From assembly GCA_963693365.1 (NCBI GenBank), contig CAVNZM010000014.1, forward strand, positions 310,001 through 374,000: DNA of 64,000 bases. The letters run 5' to 3'. The notes under the pieces are model-generated. The model ran no database searches and was not told where the DNA came from. It saw only the letters and a list, made by a program, of their open reading frames with translations. A program made the position numbers and the translations under genes. Source of the stretch: Amoebidium appalachense (taxonomy: Eukaryota; Ichthyosporea). Numbering within the stretch: the first letter of the stretch is position 1; each line of letters begins with the position of its first letter. Positions 12,961 to 27,314 of this stretch are shown in pieces.

Positions 12961-13906
12961 CCCTCATGCATGGCTAACATCTGTGCGCACAGACTGGCCT
13001 TCACCACCAGGGTCTGGACATCATGCTGTGGCTGGAGCAGCCCTCCACCCAGCCTGATGAGGACTACCTGATCGAGGCGCCCGTGTCGTTCCCCCTGATT
13101 GGTCTGGCGCAGCTGGCCAACTATTGGCTCATGCTGCAGGTGCTGCACATGGACCCCTCCGAGGTCCTGAAGCTGACCAAGTACACCACTGGTCACAGCC
13201 AGGTACTGTCCCTCCCTTTACCCCCCGCCCCTCCCCCCACGCTCCTTCCCCGTTCTGCCTTTAAGCACCTCTACATCTCCATACCCCCATTCCCCCCCCC
13301 CCCCCCCCCCCCCTCCGTGCTTCACCTGTGCCTACCACTTTTTCTTTATGGACAGGTTGTCGAACTGTTGTCTGCCTCCCCCCCCCCCCCCCCCCCCCCC
13401 CTCCCCCGGCCCTCTCCCCCCTTCCCCCCTGGGCCCTTCCCAACCCTATTTTGCACACACCAGCAGCACTTTTTCAAACACAGCTACAGGGGAAATCTCA
13501 ATTGCTCAGTCATGTGCTAACCACTCCCCCCCCCCCCCCCCCCCCCTCCCTCCCCCCCTCTCCCCCTCTCCCGGCTTCCCCTGCAGATCTTTGCCCTTTA
13601 TGTGCAGTATTTGCACATTCCGAAGGCACACATTTTTTTAGTGAACAGTCACCCACGCAACAAAGGCACATTGTTGCAACAGCAATTCTGTGCATATCCC
13701 CCCCCCCCCCCCCCCCCATCTGTGCATCTGTGGATGACGTGGCCCCCCCCTGAGGATGGGCTCTGCTTATTATGCATACTCTTTATGTATGGCTTGCATT
13801 CTGCATCGTGTTATCCGTTTGTTCTTGTGTACTCCGTACTTTTTGACGCATTCAAAACCCCATCTGTGCATATATCCCCCCCCCCCCCCCCCCAATCTGT
13901 GCATAT

Positions 13907-13937
<31 letters not shown>

Positions 13938-16107
13938 TCGTCTCTCTCTACGCCGTCCCCCCCCGGGCACCCGAACCCTTCTGATCAACCAACGGCCCTT
14001 TCTCGCCACCCCCTACATACATCCCGGCATGCCTATTGGCAAAGTAGCACACCTGCACACACATACCTCTATCTGTACCCTCTCTCACCCCCCATCTCTC
14101 TCTGCAGGGTATCGTGTGTGCTGCTGCCGTGGCCTCCGCCAACAGCGTGCAGTCGTTCTATGCCAGCAGCATCAAGGCGCTCAAGCTGCTGTTCTGGATG
14201 GGTCTGCGTGTGCAGCAGGCCTGCCCCCTGACCACTCTCAACCCGTCCATCCTTGCCGACTCCCTTGCCCACGATGAGGGCATCCCCACCCCCATGCTTG
14301 TCGTGTCCCGCCTGCCCCAGTCCGTTGTTCAGGAGCGTGTGGATGCTGCCAATAAGCTTCTCCCCGAGGGCCGTCAGATGGAGATCACCCTGGTCAATGG
14401 CCCCCGCACGGTGGTTGTGTCCGGCCACCCCCAGGCGCTGTACGGTCTGCAGGTGACCCTGCGTGACCTCAAGGCCGGCAAGGAGAGCCAGGCCCGTGTG
14501 GCCCCCTCTAAGCGCAAGCAGAACTTTGCTACGAAGTATCTGCCCGTGTCTGCCCCCTTCCACTCCCACTACCTCAAGGTCTGTACCCCCCCCCCCCCCC
14601 CCCCTCCCCCGGGTCTCCATCCTCTTCTCTTGTTGCCTTGCCCTTCCCACCTCCCCCTTCCCCCCCCCCCCCCCCCTCTGCTCCCCCATGTCATTTTATC
14701 TCCTACCTCCCACCTCCCCCCTCCCCCCTCTCTCCCTCCCCCCCCCTCCCCCCCCCCCCAACACCCTCCCCCCTTCCCTTCCCTCCCTTCTCTGGGACCT
14801 TCCCCAAACCTGTGTTGTGCAACATTTCCTATACACACCCGTGCTTACCGATGCCTCCCCCCCCAGTCCGTGCCGGCTGCTTTGGAGGCAGACATTGTGC
14901 GTGAGGACCTGACGTGGGTCAGCAAGCCCGAGGTGGAGGTGCGGTCGACCGATGACGGGTCGGACCTGCGCAACGCCAAGGACCTGACCCGTGAGCTCGT
15001 GCGCCTGATCTGCGTGTGCCACGTCAACTGGCCTGCTGCAACTGCTGAGAAGGGTGAGCTAAATGCTTGTGCTTGTGCTTGTGTTTCGACGGTGCCCCAC
15101 GTGCATATGTATCCCCAAAGACAGAAAATCCACCTTCCCCCAGTCTTCTACTCCTCCTCCCACCCCCCCCCCCCCCCCTCCCCCCCTTTACTAATCCCCC
15201 GAACAACTCTATCACAAGTCTTCAACCTTCGGAAGTTAAAAAACTAGGCCGGTGCATTTTAAAGCTTTGCAGGGGGCTGCCACCTAAACCGATGCTTATC
15301 CATGCACTCCACTGGTACACGCACACATACCAATGTTTGTGCATGCACATGTAACCAGCAGATGCACACATGAGCCCCCATATACCTCATGAGTGCACAC
15401 GTCAGCTGACGTGCATCCCCCCCTCCCCCCCCCCCCCCCCCCCCCCCCCCACACACACCCACACCATGCCCGTGTTTCTTTGAGCTTCAACCAATCCCCC
15501 CCTCCCTCCCCCTCTCCACCCCCTCTCCACCCACCCTTCACCACCACCACCGGCCCCTTCCTATGGCTACTATCTTTGTTTTATGAAAGCACAAAAGCAA
15601 ATTCAGACAGCGTGCACGTTTTTGCATGCAGGTGCCTAGAGGTAGACTTGCACAAACTTGCACACATCTACATTCACACATCCACACACAAACACGAACA
15701 CCCCCGCAACACATCCACACACATGCACACCACGCGAACATACGTTCACATGCATCACATGCACACACACACATGCACCACACATGCACATACATACACG
15801 CGCATACACACACACACACATACACCACACACATAAAGTCACCACATACACCACACACGCACACATCTACTCCCCCCCCCCCCCCCCCCCCCCCCCAAGA
15901 CGGGTGACCTACCCATGTTCAAGTGAAACAGTATTTGAGTTGGGTTTCGTTAACGAGGTGAATAGGTCGAAACTCGGGTACTGTGGATGACGTGGGCCCC
16001 CCCTGAGGATGGTCTTTGCTTATTATGCATACTCTTTATGTATGGCTTGCATTCTGCATCGTGTTATCCGTTTGTTCTTGTGTACTTCGTACTTTTTGAC
16101 GCATTCA

Positions 16108-16162
<55 letters not shown>

Positions 16163-18404
16163 CCCCTCCTCCCACCTACACACATATCAATGCACAAACA
16201 TTTCCCCATCTTTTAGCCACACCCCAGCATGCACTAACCCCACATATCCCCACAGTAACGCACATGCTCGACTTTGGGCCCGGTCGCCAGGCTGGTGTCG
16301 GTATCCTCCTGCACCGCAACAAGCAGGGCTCCGGTGTGCGTGTGGTGCTTGTTGGCTCCGAGACCACCACGGACTCCGAGCTGCCCAGCAAGGCACTTGT
16401 GTTCAGCGGCAATCAGGAGGCCCTCTCCTTTGCCCCCGACTGGGCGCAGGAGTACGCCCCCAAGCTGGTCAAGCTGCGGGGCACGGGCAAGGTGCACATC
16501 TCCACGCCCTTCTCCCAGCTGCTGGGCAAGCCCCCCGTGATGGTTGCTGGTATGACCCCCACCAGTGCCAATGCCCAGTTCATCAGCGCCGTGACCAATG
16601 CCGGCTACCACTGCGAGTTGGCTGGTGGTGGACACCACAACCCCGCTATGATGACCAACTGCATCGAGAAGATCATGGACCAGACCCCTCCCGGCTCCAA
16701 CGTGACCTGCAACCTGCTGTTCCTCAACCCCTTCCTGTGGGGCTTCCAGTACCCTCTCGTCAAGAAACTCCGCCAGCAGGGCTACCCCACCGATGGGTTG
16801 GTTATTGCCGCCGGTGTGCCTGCCGGAGACAACGCCAACGAGATTCTCAGCACCCTCAAGGAGGCCGGTGTGCGCCACATCTCCTTCAAGCCCGGCTCCG
16901 TGGACAGCATCCGTGACGTCATCAACGTTGCCGATGCCAACCCGTACATGCCCATCATCATGCAGTGGACCGGTGGACGTGGCGGCGGACACCACAGCTT
17001 CGAGGACTTCCACCAGCCTATCCTCGAGACCTACCACCACATCCGCAAGCGCAAGAACATCATCCTTGTGGCTGGCTCCGGCCTGGGTGATGCCGCCAGC
17101 GCGCTGCCGTTGATGACCGGTGAGTGGTCCGTCAAGTTCGACTACCCGCCCATGCCTTTTGACGCCGTCCTTCTGGGCTCCCGCATGTTGGTTGCCAAGG
17201 AGGCTTTTACAGCCGAGTCTGTCAAGAAGCACCTTGCCGAGAACTGCGAGGGTGTGCCAATGGAGCGTGAGGCCGAGTGGGAGAAGACCTACACGGGCAT
17301 CCTTGGGGGTATCACCACGGTCAACAGCGAGATGGGTGAGCCCATCCACAAGGTGGCCACACGGGGCATGATGCTGTGGAAGGACATGGACGAGAAGATC
17401 TTCAAGCTGCCCATCAAGGACCAGCTCCCCGCTTTACTCAAGATGAAAGACTCGGTCATCAAGCGCCTCAACTCGGACTTCCAGAAGCCTTACTTCGGTC
17501 GCAAGGCTGACGGCACCGTGTGCGATGTCGACCAGATGACCTACGCCGAGGTTGTTCGCCGCATGGTGTCTCTGACCTGGATCGCGCACAAGAAGCGCTG
17601 GATCGACCCCACCCTGCGTCGCAGCACCTACGAGGTGTTTGTGCGTGCCGCCGAGCGCCTGGGCAACGGCAAGCTGCCCAAGCTGCTTGAAGCCGAGGAC
17701 CTCCTTGAGAAACACCCCGAGGGTGTGATGGCTGCTGTTGACGAGGCCCTTGCTGAGCTGCCGGGTGCCGAGATCCAGCTCATGTCCAGCCAGGACATCC
17801 AGTACTTCCTTGCTGTGTGCAGCAGGCGCGACCGCAAGCCGCCTAACTTCATCCCCATCCTCGACGACAACTTCAAGGCCTACTTCAAGAAGGACTCTCT
17901 GTTCTACTCCGAGGACCTGGACAGTGTCCCCGAGCAGGACCTTCAGCGTGTGTGCATTCTTCAGGGTCCCGTTGCCGTGCACCACAGCCGCAAGGCCAAC
18001 GAGCCCGTTGCTGAAATCCTCGGCAACATGTACAATGGCCTTATTCAGGCGCTGCAGGAGCGCAATGCGCCCACCGAGGAGGTCGAGTCTCTCAACGAGA
18101 AACATGAGGCCGCTGCCCCCGTGCCGTCCGGTGTTGAGATGCAGGTTGACGGCAGCACCACGGTCTACACCATGCCCAAGGTGGCCTCCCGCCTGCCCGA
18201 GGCCGATGCCTGGCTGGCCCACCTGGCCGGCAGCAAGTACAACTGGCTGCAGGTCCTGCTGACCGGTGAGTGCACAGACAGGCACACCGTAAGCTTCATT
18301 TCGTTTGGAATTTTTTTCCTTTCACCCCTTTCTCTGTCCCTCTCCCCCTTCTCCCCCTTTCTTTTCACCCTCCCCCCCATTCTTTCCTCCTCCCCCCCCC
18401 CCTT

Positions 18405-18437
<33 letters not shown>

Positions 18438-18577
18438 TTCCCCCGGCCCCCGAAGGCCTCGATTACTACCTCGAGGTTTGAGAAGAAAGGCTGTTGTTGC
18501 AGTGCTTTGGGACCCAGGCATCCATATACCGACACACATTCAGCCCATACTTGTATGCACGGCACACGCACATACAT

Positions 18578-18611
<34 letters not shown>

Positions 18612-18880
18612 GCAGCAAACAGCCACACACCACAGCACACCTCACAGCACCCCAGACATGCATCACAAACAACACACACACACACACACACACCTTAATG
18701 CACACACACGTACATGCGTACACACACACACTACACACCCGTACACACATGTGCATGCACCGTGCAACCATCACATCATGTACTAGCACTCAAGCCACAT
18801 ACACAACTACACACCACCACCCCCGCGCATGCACCACACCACCATCCACACAACCCACGTATCCAATACCCATGACATCC

Positions 18881-18912
<32 letters not shown>

Positions 18913-21714
18913 ACACACACACACCCATACTCACACTGTGCCCCCCCCACAGTGCCCATGATCGTTCAGGGCCGCACCTGGACCACCAACAACTCCATGC
19001 GCCGCCTGTTCAAGCCCAAGCCGGCCCAGGTCATCCGTGTGGAACGCGATGCTTCCGGCACTCCCACCAGTGTCAAGGTCTACGACCCAGCCCTGTCTGA
19101 GGCCATGACCGAGAACGGTGCCCCTGCCCCGGCCCTTGTTGCCAGCGTGTCCGGCACCCAGATCACCCTGACCCTCAACGAGCCCTCTCTGGTGCGCAAG
19201 GGTGCCGCCGAGCCCCTGACACTGCGCTACGAGTACAAGCCCGAGATGGGGTATGCCCCCATCCACGAGGTGATGGAGGGCCGCAATGCTGCCATCAACG
19301 ACTTCTACAGCCGCATCTGGTTCGGTGAGCCCCTGGCCAAGGCCTTTGGCGCTGACACCACCGTTGCTGCACGGCCCATCAAGAGCACACACACCATTAA
19401 GCGTGCTGAGATCACCGCGTTCTGCCGCGCCACCGAGAACAAGAGCGAAGCGTCTGTCGAGCGTGGGCAGGATGTCCTTGAGGCACCTATGGACTTTGCT
19501 ATTGTCGCTGGCTGGCGCGCAATCATGGGGGCCCTTCTTGCCTCCCATGTCAACGGTGATATGCTCCGCCTTGTGCACCTGAGCAATTCCTTCAAGATCC
19601 TCAACTCTGCTGCCCCCCTGCGCGAGGGTGATGTGTGCGAGACCGAGGCCGAGGTGGTTAAGGTGCGCACTGCCCCCGGCACCAACAACCTTGTGGTGGG
19701 TGTGCGCGGTACCATACGCCGCAACAGTGTCGACATCATGCAGCTGGCCTCCGAGTTCCTATACCGTGCAGGCCCCAAGGAGAGCTGGGACCCGTCCATG
19801 TTCTTCGAGAAGAAGACAGAGACTCCCGTGGAGCTCAAGATGAACCGCCTCCAGGACATTGCCGTGCTCAAGTCCAAGCCCTGGGCTCAGTGGGCCACCG
19901 ATGCCGAGCAGTACTTGCGTGAGGGTGCCACCCTTGTGTTCCGCCTGGACTCGCTCACCAAGCCCAAGGCCAACAACGACATTGCCTATGTCAAGACCAC
20001 TGGCACGATTGTTGCGCAGTTCGACACGGAGGAGAAGCACGAGATTGGCAGCGTGGTGTATGAGAAGACAGACGTCAAGGGTAACGCCGTGCTTGGCTAC
20101 CTGCAGCGCCACGGCAAGCTCCTTGAGGAGGAGGAACTCTTTGGCAGCGGCGGCTACAGCCTCATGCCCAAGAGCGACGCCTTCTCTTCCACCATCATGA
20201 CCCCTGCCACCAACAAGACCTATGCCGCTGCATCCGGCGACACCAACCCCATCCACGTCAACAGCTACTTTGCTGACTACGTCGAGCTGCCGGGCACCAT
20301 CACGCACGGCATGTGGACCAGTGCCAGCACTCGCCGCCTGGTTGAGGTGTTTGCGGCCAGCAACAACCCTCAGCGTGTGGTGTCCTACCACGTCGAGTTT
20401 GCAGGCATGGTTCTCCCTGGTGACAAGCTCGAGACCAAGCTCAAGCACGTGGGCATGGCCGAGGGTAAGATGATCGTCAACGTCGACACCTTCAACCAGC
20501 ACGGCACTAAGGTGCTGCACGGTGTTGCACATGTGCAGCAGCCCACCACGGCCTATGTGTTCACGGGCCAGGGCTCCCAGGAGAAGGGCATGGGTATGGA
20601 TCTCTATGCCACCAGCCCCGTGGCTAAGGCCATCTGGGACCGCGCTGACAAGCACTTCCGCGAGCGCTATGGTTTCAGCATCATCGACATTGTGCAGAAC
20701 AACCCCAAGGAGCGCACGGTCTACTTCGGTGGCCAGAAGGGTGCCGCCATGCGCGAGTTCTACATGAACCTGTCGTACGATGTCGTTGACTCTCAGGGCA
20801 AGGTGGAGACGCTCTCCCTGTTCCCCACCATCAACAAGGAGACCCAGTTCTTCACCTTCCGTCACCCCGAGGGTCTGCTTGCTGCCACGCAGTTCACCCA
20901 GCCGTCGCTGGTGCTGTTTGAGAAGGCCGCTTTTGAGGACATGCGCGCTCGCGGTCTGATCCAGAAGGGTGCCACTTTTGCCGGTCACTCCCTGGGTGAG
21001 TATGCCGCCATCTCTTCCTTCAGCAACATGCTGACTGTGGAGTCTCTGATGGACGTCGTGTTCTACCGTGGTATGACCATGCAGTACGCCGTCAAGCGCC
21101 ACCCCGACGGCACCTCCGACTTCGGCATGGTTGCTCTCAACCCCGCACGTGTGGGGCTGAACGAGAAGCTCATGCTGATGCTTTGTGATATGATCACCGC
21201 ATGCAACCCTGGGTCCCTCCTTCAGATTGTCAACTACAACGTCGAGAACTGGCAGTACGTTGCTGCCGGCGAGGTCAGCAGCCTTGAGACACTGACTCAG
21301 GTTCTCAACGTTGCCAAGCAAAAGGCCGTTGATTTCCGCAAGGTTCAGCCGGCCGATGTTGAGGCAGTGATCAAGACGTGCCTGCAGGGCGTGCTCGAGG
21401 CCAAGGCCCAGAAGGGCCGCATCCAGCTCACACGTGGTGTGGCCACCATCCCCCTGCCCGGTATTGACGTGCCCTTCCACTCCCGCTTCCTGCTCTCTGG
21501 TGTCGGCCCGTTCCGCTCTTACCTGCGGTCTCGCCTGGACAAGGACATCGATTTGTCTCTGCTTGAGGGCCAGTACATTCCCAACCTGACTGCCCGCCCC
21601 TTCATCGTCAACAAGCAGTACTTTGATGAGGTCTATGAGACCACACACAGCAAGGAGCTCGAGGCCATTGCCAAGGAGATCGATCTCAGCAAGCCCCTCA
21701 CCCTCAAGGGTATG

Positions 21715-21750
<36 letters not shown>

Positions 21751-21827
21751 TTTTTCCCTTTCCCTTTCCTTTTTCCAGCAGATCTAGAAGTAACCACATG
21801 TTTATCTGCCAATGGGTTTCGCTGCAT

Positions 21828-21878
<51 letters not shown>

Positions 21879-24800
21879 ACACACCTTGGCTTACTCACAC
21901 GCACAAACAAAGGCAGTAAGATACCCAGTCTAACCATTATACCCCTTCACAGACAAGCAGCGCCTCGGGTTCACGATCCTTGTTGAGCTGCTTGCGTACC
22001 AGTTTGCGTCCCCCGTGCAGTGGATCAAGACCCAGGACGTGTTCTTCGGTGAGCGCAACATCGAGCGCCTGGTCGAGTTCGGCCCCTCAGGCACCCTTTC
22101 CGGCATGGCCCAGCGCACGCTCACGCTCAAGTTCTCCTCCGAGGACAAGCTGCGCAGCCAGACCCGCACGGTGCTGACCATCAGCAAGGACAAGCAGGCC
22201 CTCTACTTCGACTTTACCTCGGACGATGATGAGCCCGCTGCCTCCGATGACTCTGCCCCCGCTGCCGCCACTGCACCCGCCCCTGTTATGGCTGCCGCAC
22301 CCATGCCTGTTGCTGCCGCCGGTGGCCCAGCCGTTGATCGCCCAGTGACGACCAAGGAGGTTGTGCGCACGGTGGTTGCACTCAAGCTCAAGAAGGCATT
22401 GGGTGAGGTGCCCATGGACAAGAGCGTCAAGGACCTGGTTGGCGGCAAGTCCACCATGCAGAACGAGATCCTGGGTGATCTGTCTGCCGAGCTGGCCACC
22501 AGCACCATGCCTGAGCGTGTGGAAGAGATGCCCCTGGCCGAGGTTGCTGATAAGCTGACCGGGTCGGGCCGGCTGGGCAAGCTGCTTGCCGGCAAGGTGG
22601 CCAAGCTTGTGGGCACCAAGATGCCGGCCGGCTTCAACAACAAGAAGGTTGCCGACCACCTGCAGCAGCGCTTCAACATTGTCGGCGCCAGTGTCGACGG
22701 TGTCATGATGACCGTACGTGTCCATACCCCCCCCCCCCCCACCCCACCCCCCACCCCCCCCTCTCCTCGTCCCCCTTTTCCTCCCCACCCTTTGCCAGCC
22801 ACATAGAGGACAGGATCTCTCTCTCACTGCATAGACTCGTGTAACCCCTCCAACCCCCCCCCCCCCCCCTCCCCGGCCCCCTGTCCCACATGCCTTGCTT
22901 GCCCCCCCCCCCCCCCTCCCCCCCTCACTGGCCCTCCCAGCCAACCCCCACCATGTTTGTCTGTTGCTGATTTACCCCCCACCCACAGGCGCTGACCATG
23001 GAGCCCGCTGCACGCATTGGTGACGAGGCCAAGGCGAAGGAGTTCCTGGACACTGCTGCCCAGGCCTATGCTGCCGCTGCCGGCATCAGCCTGTCTTCTG
23101 GTGGTGCTGCTGCAGGCCCAGCCATGGCCATGTCCATGATGCAGATGGCTGCTGGGCCCAGTGGCCCTGCTGCCGTGGCCGACAAGCCCGTGTCAGCCAT
23201 CGAGTTCCTGCGTGTGCTCATTGCCCTCCGTGTCAAGAAGAGCGTTGCTGATGTGCCTGCCACGGCCACCATCAAGTCTCTTGTTGGGGGCAAGTCCACC
23301 CTTCAGAACGAGCTGCTTGGTGACATCCAGGCCGAATTTGGTGATGGCTTCAAGGCACCCTCCGACCCCGCCGAGCTTCCTCTTGATGCTCTGGCCAACG
23401 CCGTCACCTCCTATGCCCACCCGGGCAAGGTCACCAGGGGCCTGGCTGGCCGCCTGGCTGCATCCAAGCTGCCTGCTGGCTTCAGCATGACGGCAGCAAA
23501 GGCCCACCTTGGGGCCAAGCACGGCCTTGGTGCTGAGCGCCAGAACGGTGCCATCCTGCACGGTTTGGCCATGGAGCCTGCGGCCCGCTTGGCCTCCAAG
23601 GCCGAGGCTGAGGCCTGGTTGGACACCGTGGCTGCCTCCTATGCCGCTGCTAACGGTGTGACCCTGGGTGCTGGTGGTGCCGGTGGTGCCACCATGGGCG
23701 GGTTCATGGCCGCTAGTGTGGACCTTGCCAGCAGTGGTCAGTACCAAGCCGACCAGGCTAAGCAGCGCCGCATGCTCGAAGATAACGTCAAGAGCATGCA
23801 GGCATACCTGGGCATCGACCCCCGTGCCGGGGACAAGCTTGCAGAGGAGCAGGCCCGGCTTGCTGCAGCCCTCGAGGCCGACAAGGCGCAGTTCCTTGCC
23901 GAGCACGGTGAGTTCTATGTGGACGGCACCAAGGGCAGGTTCAGCGCCAAGATGGCCCGCAAGTACGACAGCAACTGGAACTGGGCCCGTCAGGACTTCA
24001 TGGAGCTGGTGCTTGAGGCATCCACCCTGCCTGAACCCATTGCCGCCGACAAACTCAAGGAGCTGAGGGCCAAGTGGGAGTTCATTCTCAACAGGGTCAC
24101 CCCCAGCCTGCTTGAAATGTTCGACTACTACTTCGGCAAGACTAACCACGGCAAGAAGACCGCTGAGCTGCTGGGCATCAACGTGGCCTCCATCAAGGAC
24201 ACTAAGGCCCCCCGCTACGTCAGCAAGGTCGAGAACAAGGCCCCGCATGTGGAGATCTCGGAGGACGGCAAGCTCAAGTACAGCGAGACCGTGCGCCCAC
24301 AGAGCTACATTGACGAGATCACCGCCAGCCCCGTTAGTGCTGAGACACAGGCAGAGGCTGAGCGTCTTGCCGACATGCTGCAGGCTGCCACCCTGCGCCC
24401 AGAGACCCGTGCCATGTTCATGGCCATGCTCAAGCAGCTGCCTGAGACCAGCGGCGAGCTGCCCCCCCTGCACATCCGCGAGCAGAAGGTTGGCAAGTGG
24501 CACTACAACGAGAACATGACCAAGATGTACCTGGATGCCCTGGCCGCCATCAGCAGCGAGGGGCTGTGCCTCAAGGACAAGACCGTGCTGATGACGGGCT
24601 GCGGCAAGGGCTCTATTGGTGAGGCCATTCTCGAGGCCGTGCTTGCTGCTGGGGCCAACGTGGTGGTGACCACGTCCAGCTTCAACTACAGCACCACTGA
24701 GTTCTTCCGCGCCAAGTACGAGACGAACGGCGGCCGCAGCAGTGCCCTGACCATCCTGCCCTTCAACCAGGGCAGCGTGGCTGATGTCAACGCCCTTGTG

Positions 24801-26622
24801 GACTATGTCTACGACACCATGCAGATTGATCTCGACGTGGTGATTCCCTTCGCTGCCATCAGCGAGGGTGGGCGTGAGATCGACAACATCGACTCTCGCT
24901 CCGAGCTTGCCCACCGCATGATGCTCACCAACGTGCTCCGCCTGGCCGGGTCCATCAAGGCCAAGAAGGCTGCACGTGGCTTCGACACCCGCCCATCCTA
25001 CATGGTGCTGCCTCTGTCGCCCAACCATGGTGTGTTTGGTGGCGACGGTCTGTATGCAGAGTCCAAGATCGGCCTTGAGGTGCTGTTCAACAAGTGGCAC
25101 TCTGAGAGCTGGAACAAGTACATCTCTCTGGCTGGCGCTGTCATTGGCTGGACCCGCGGCACTGGCCTGATGGCCCAGAACAACATCGTCGCTGAGGGTA
25201 GCCTACCAACCCCTCCCATAACCCCCCCCCCCAACACACACACATCCAAAAAAAGAAATAGAAGAAACAAGACCTCCCCACTCCCTCCCCCCCCCATGAA
25301 AAAAAAAAAAAAAAAAAAAAAAAAACCTCTAACCCACCCTCAAACACACACATACACAAGACAACACTGCCACCACCAACCATTCGCGCACATGAGTGCA
25401 CGTGTACACACACACACACACATACACACGACCACCAGCCTCACGACATCAAACATGCAAACAGCCCACCACTGTATATGCCTTCACCCACTTACCCTCT
25501 TTTCTTCCCTCCTTCCTCTCAGGTGTTGAGAAGCTCGGTGTGCGCACGTTCTCCCAGGCGGAGATGTCCCTGAACATCATTGGTCTGCTGCACCAGAGCA
25601 TGGTGGACCTTGCAAGCACAACCCCGGTGTGGGCCGACCTGACTGGGGGCATGGACAAGGTGGAGGGCCTGGACAAGGCACTCAACCAGCTGAGAGCAGA
25701 CCTCAACCTCAAGGCCAGCACGAGGGAGGCTGTGGCTAAGGACACACAGGCGGATGCCCAGGTAGGAATATACACGTGCACCCACGCAAACACACACATA
25801 ATGCACATCATTTGGCACAAGCGCGCACACACACAGGTACAACACGCCGGGCACACAGGCACACACATGTCCACATACACACACACTTGTAACACCGGGA
25901 GCGACGGTACACACATGCACAAAGACACCCACATCACATGGGGCACATATTCAGCACCACAACAGCATACACTCATCCGAAGCAACGATCCACAGAACAC
26001 AGGAGCGTTAGTAAAACACACGTGTATGCCCCAGCTACCACCCTTTGCTAATCACCCCACCCACAGGTCGAGAAGGGTGCCCGCGCACCCCCCCGCGAAT
26101 CCGAGAAGCGTGCCAACCTTCTTGTCGAGTTCCCCAAGGTTTCTCCCTACGAGGACCTCTCAGCCCGTGTGGGTCACCTCAAGGGCATGGTTGATCTTGC
26201 CAAGGTGGTGGTGGTCACCGGTTTCGGTGAGGTTGGACCATGGGGCAGCAGCCGCACACGCTGGGCTATGGAGAAGGACGGCAAGTTCTCACTGGAGGGC
26301 TGTGTGGAGATGGCGTGGATGATGGGCCTCATCCGCCACCACAACGGCATGATCGGCAAGGAGTTCTACTGTGGTTGGGTCGATGCTGCCTCCGGCCAGC
26401 CCGTCAAGGTACTTGATTTAAATCACCCCTCATAACCCCCCACCACACACACACACACACACACACAAATACGCCAAGCTTAGAATAAAAGAAGAGAGAG
26501 AGCCCCCCCAAAAGATAAGAATTCGCAACCCTGCCATTGGCTCAAAGGGCACGCAGAAGCAAGTGCCAACACGAACACTGAGAGACATGCACACACGGAC
26601 ATTGCACGTGCTGATCATTTTT

Positions 26623-26658
<36 letters not shown>

Positions 26659-27283
26659 TTACAGGACCTAGACATCAAGGCCAAGTACGAGGAGCGCATC
26701 CTGGCGCACACGGGCATCCGTGTGATCGAGCCCGAGTTGTTTGACGGCTACGACCCCAACAAGAAGAAGTTCCTCGTCCAGGTGTGTATACCGAACAAAA
26801 CACTTGCATGGCTTAACCATTGCACCCAGAGAAAAGAAGAAGACAATACCCCCCCCCCCCCCCCCCCCCCCCCCCCTTCCCTTCTGGTTGCCTCTCCTCT
26901 CCCTTCTCCCTTTTATGTTAGTCTCCCCCTCCCTCCCCCCCCCCCCCCCCCCCCCCTCCCTCCCTCCCTCTCGCCCTCCCTCCCCCATTTATCCGCAAGT
27001 ACTGACCGATTTTATCTCTAGGTCGCTATTGAGCGTGACATTGGCCCCGTGGAGTGCACGGAGGAAGAGGCCATGCACTACAAGCGTGAGCACGGGGAGC
27101 ATGCCGAGATCTACAAGAACGAGAGTGGCCAGTGGCTGGCCTTCTTCAAGAAGGGCGCCCAGATCTACATCCCCAAGGCCCTCAAGTTCGACCGCCTGGT
27201 GGCCGGCCAGATCCCCACCGGCTGGGATGCACGCCGCTATGGTGTGCCTGAGGACATCTGCAGCCAGGTAACAGACCAACCCT

Positions 27284-27314
<31 letters not shown>

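Noticed and set aside
19759-21648. 629-codon open frame antisense to FAS (also 23193-25100, 635 codons, minus)
   Set aside because: Shadow of strongly GC3-biased codons on the sense strand; the sense frame has full FAS domains and the antisense product shows none.
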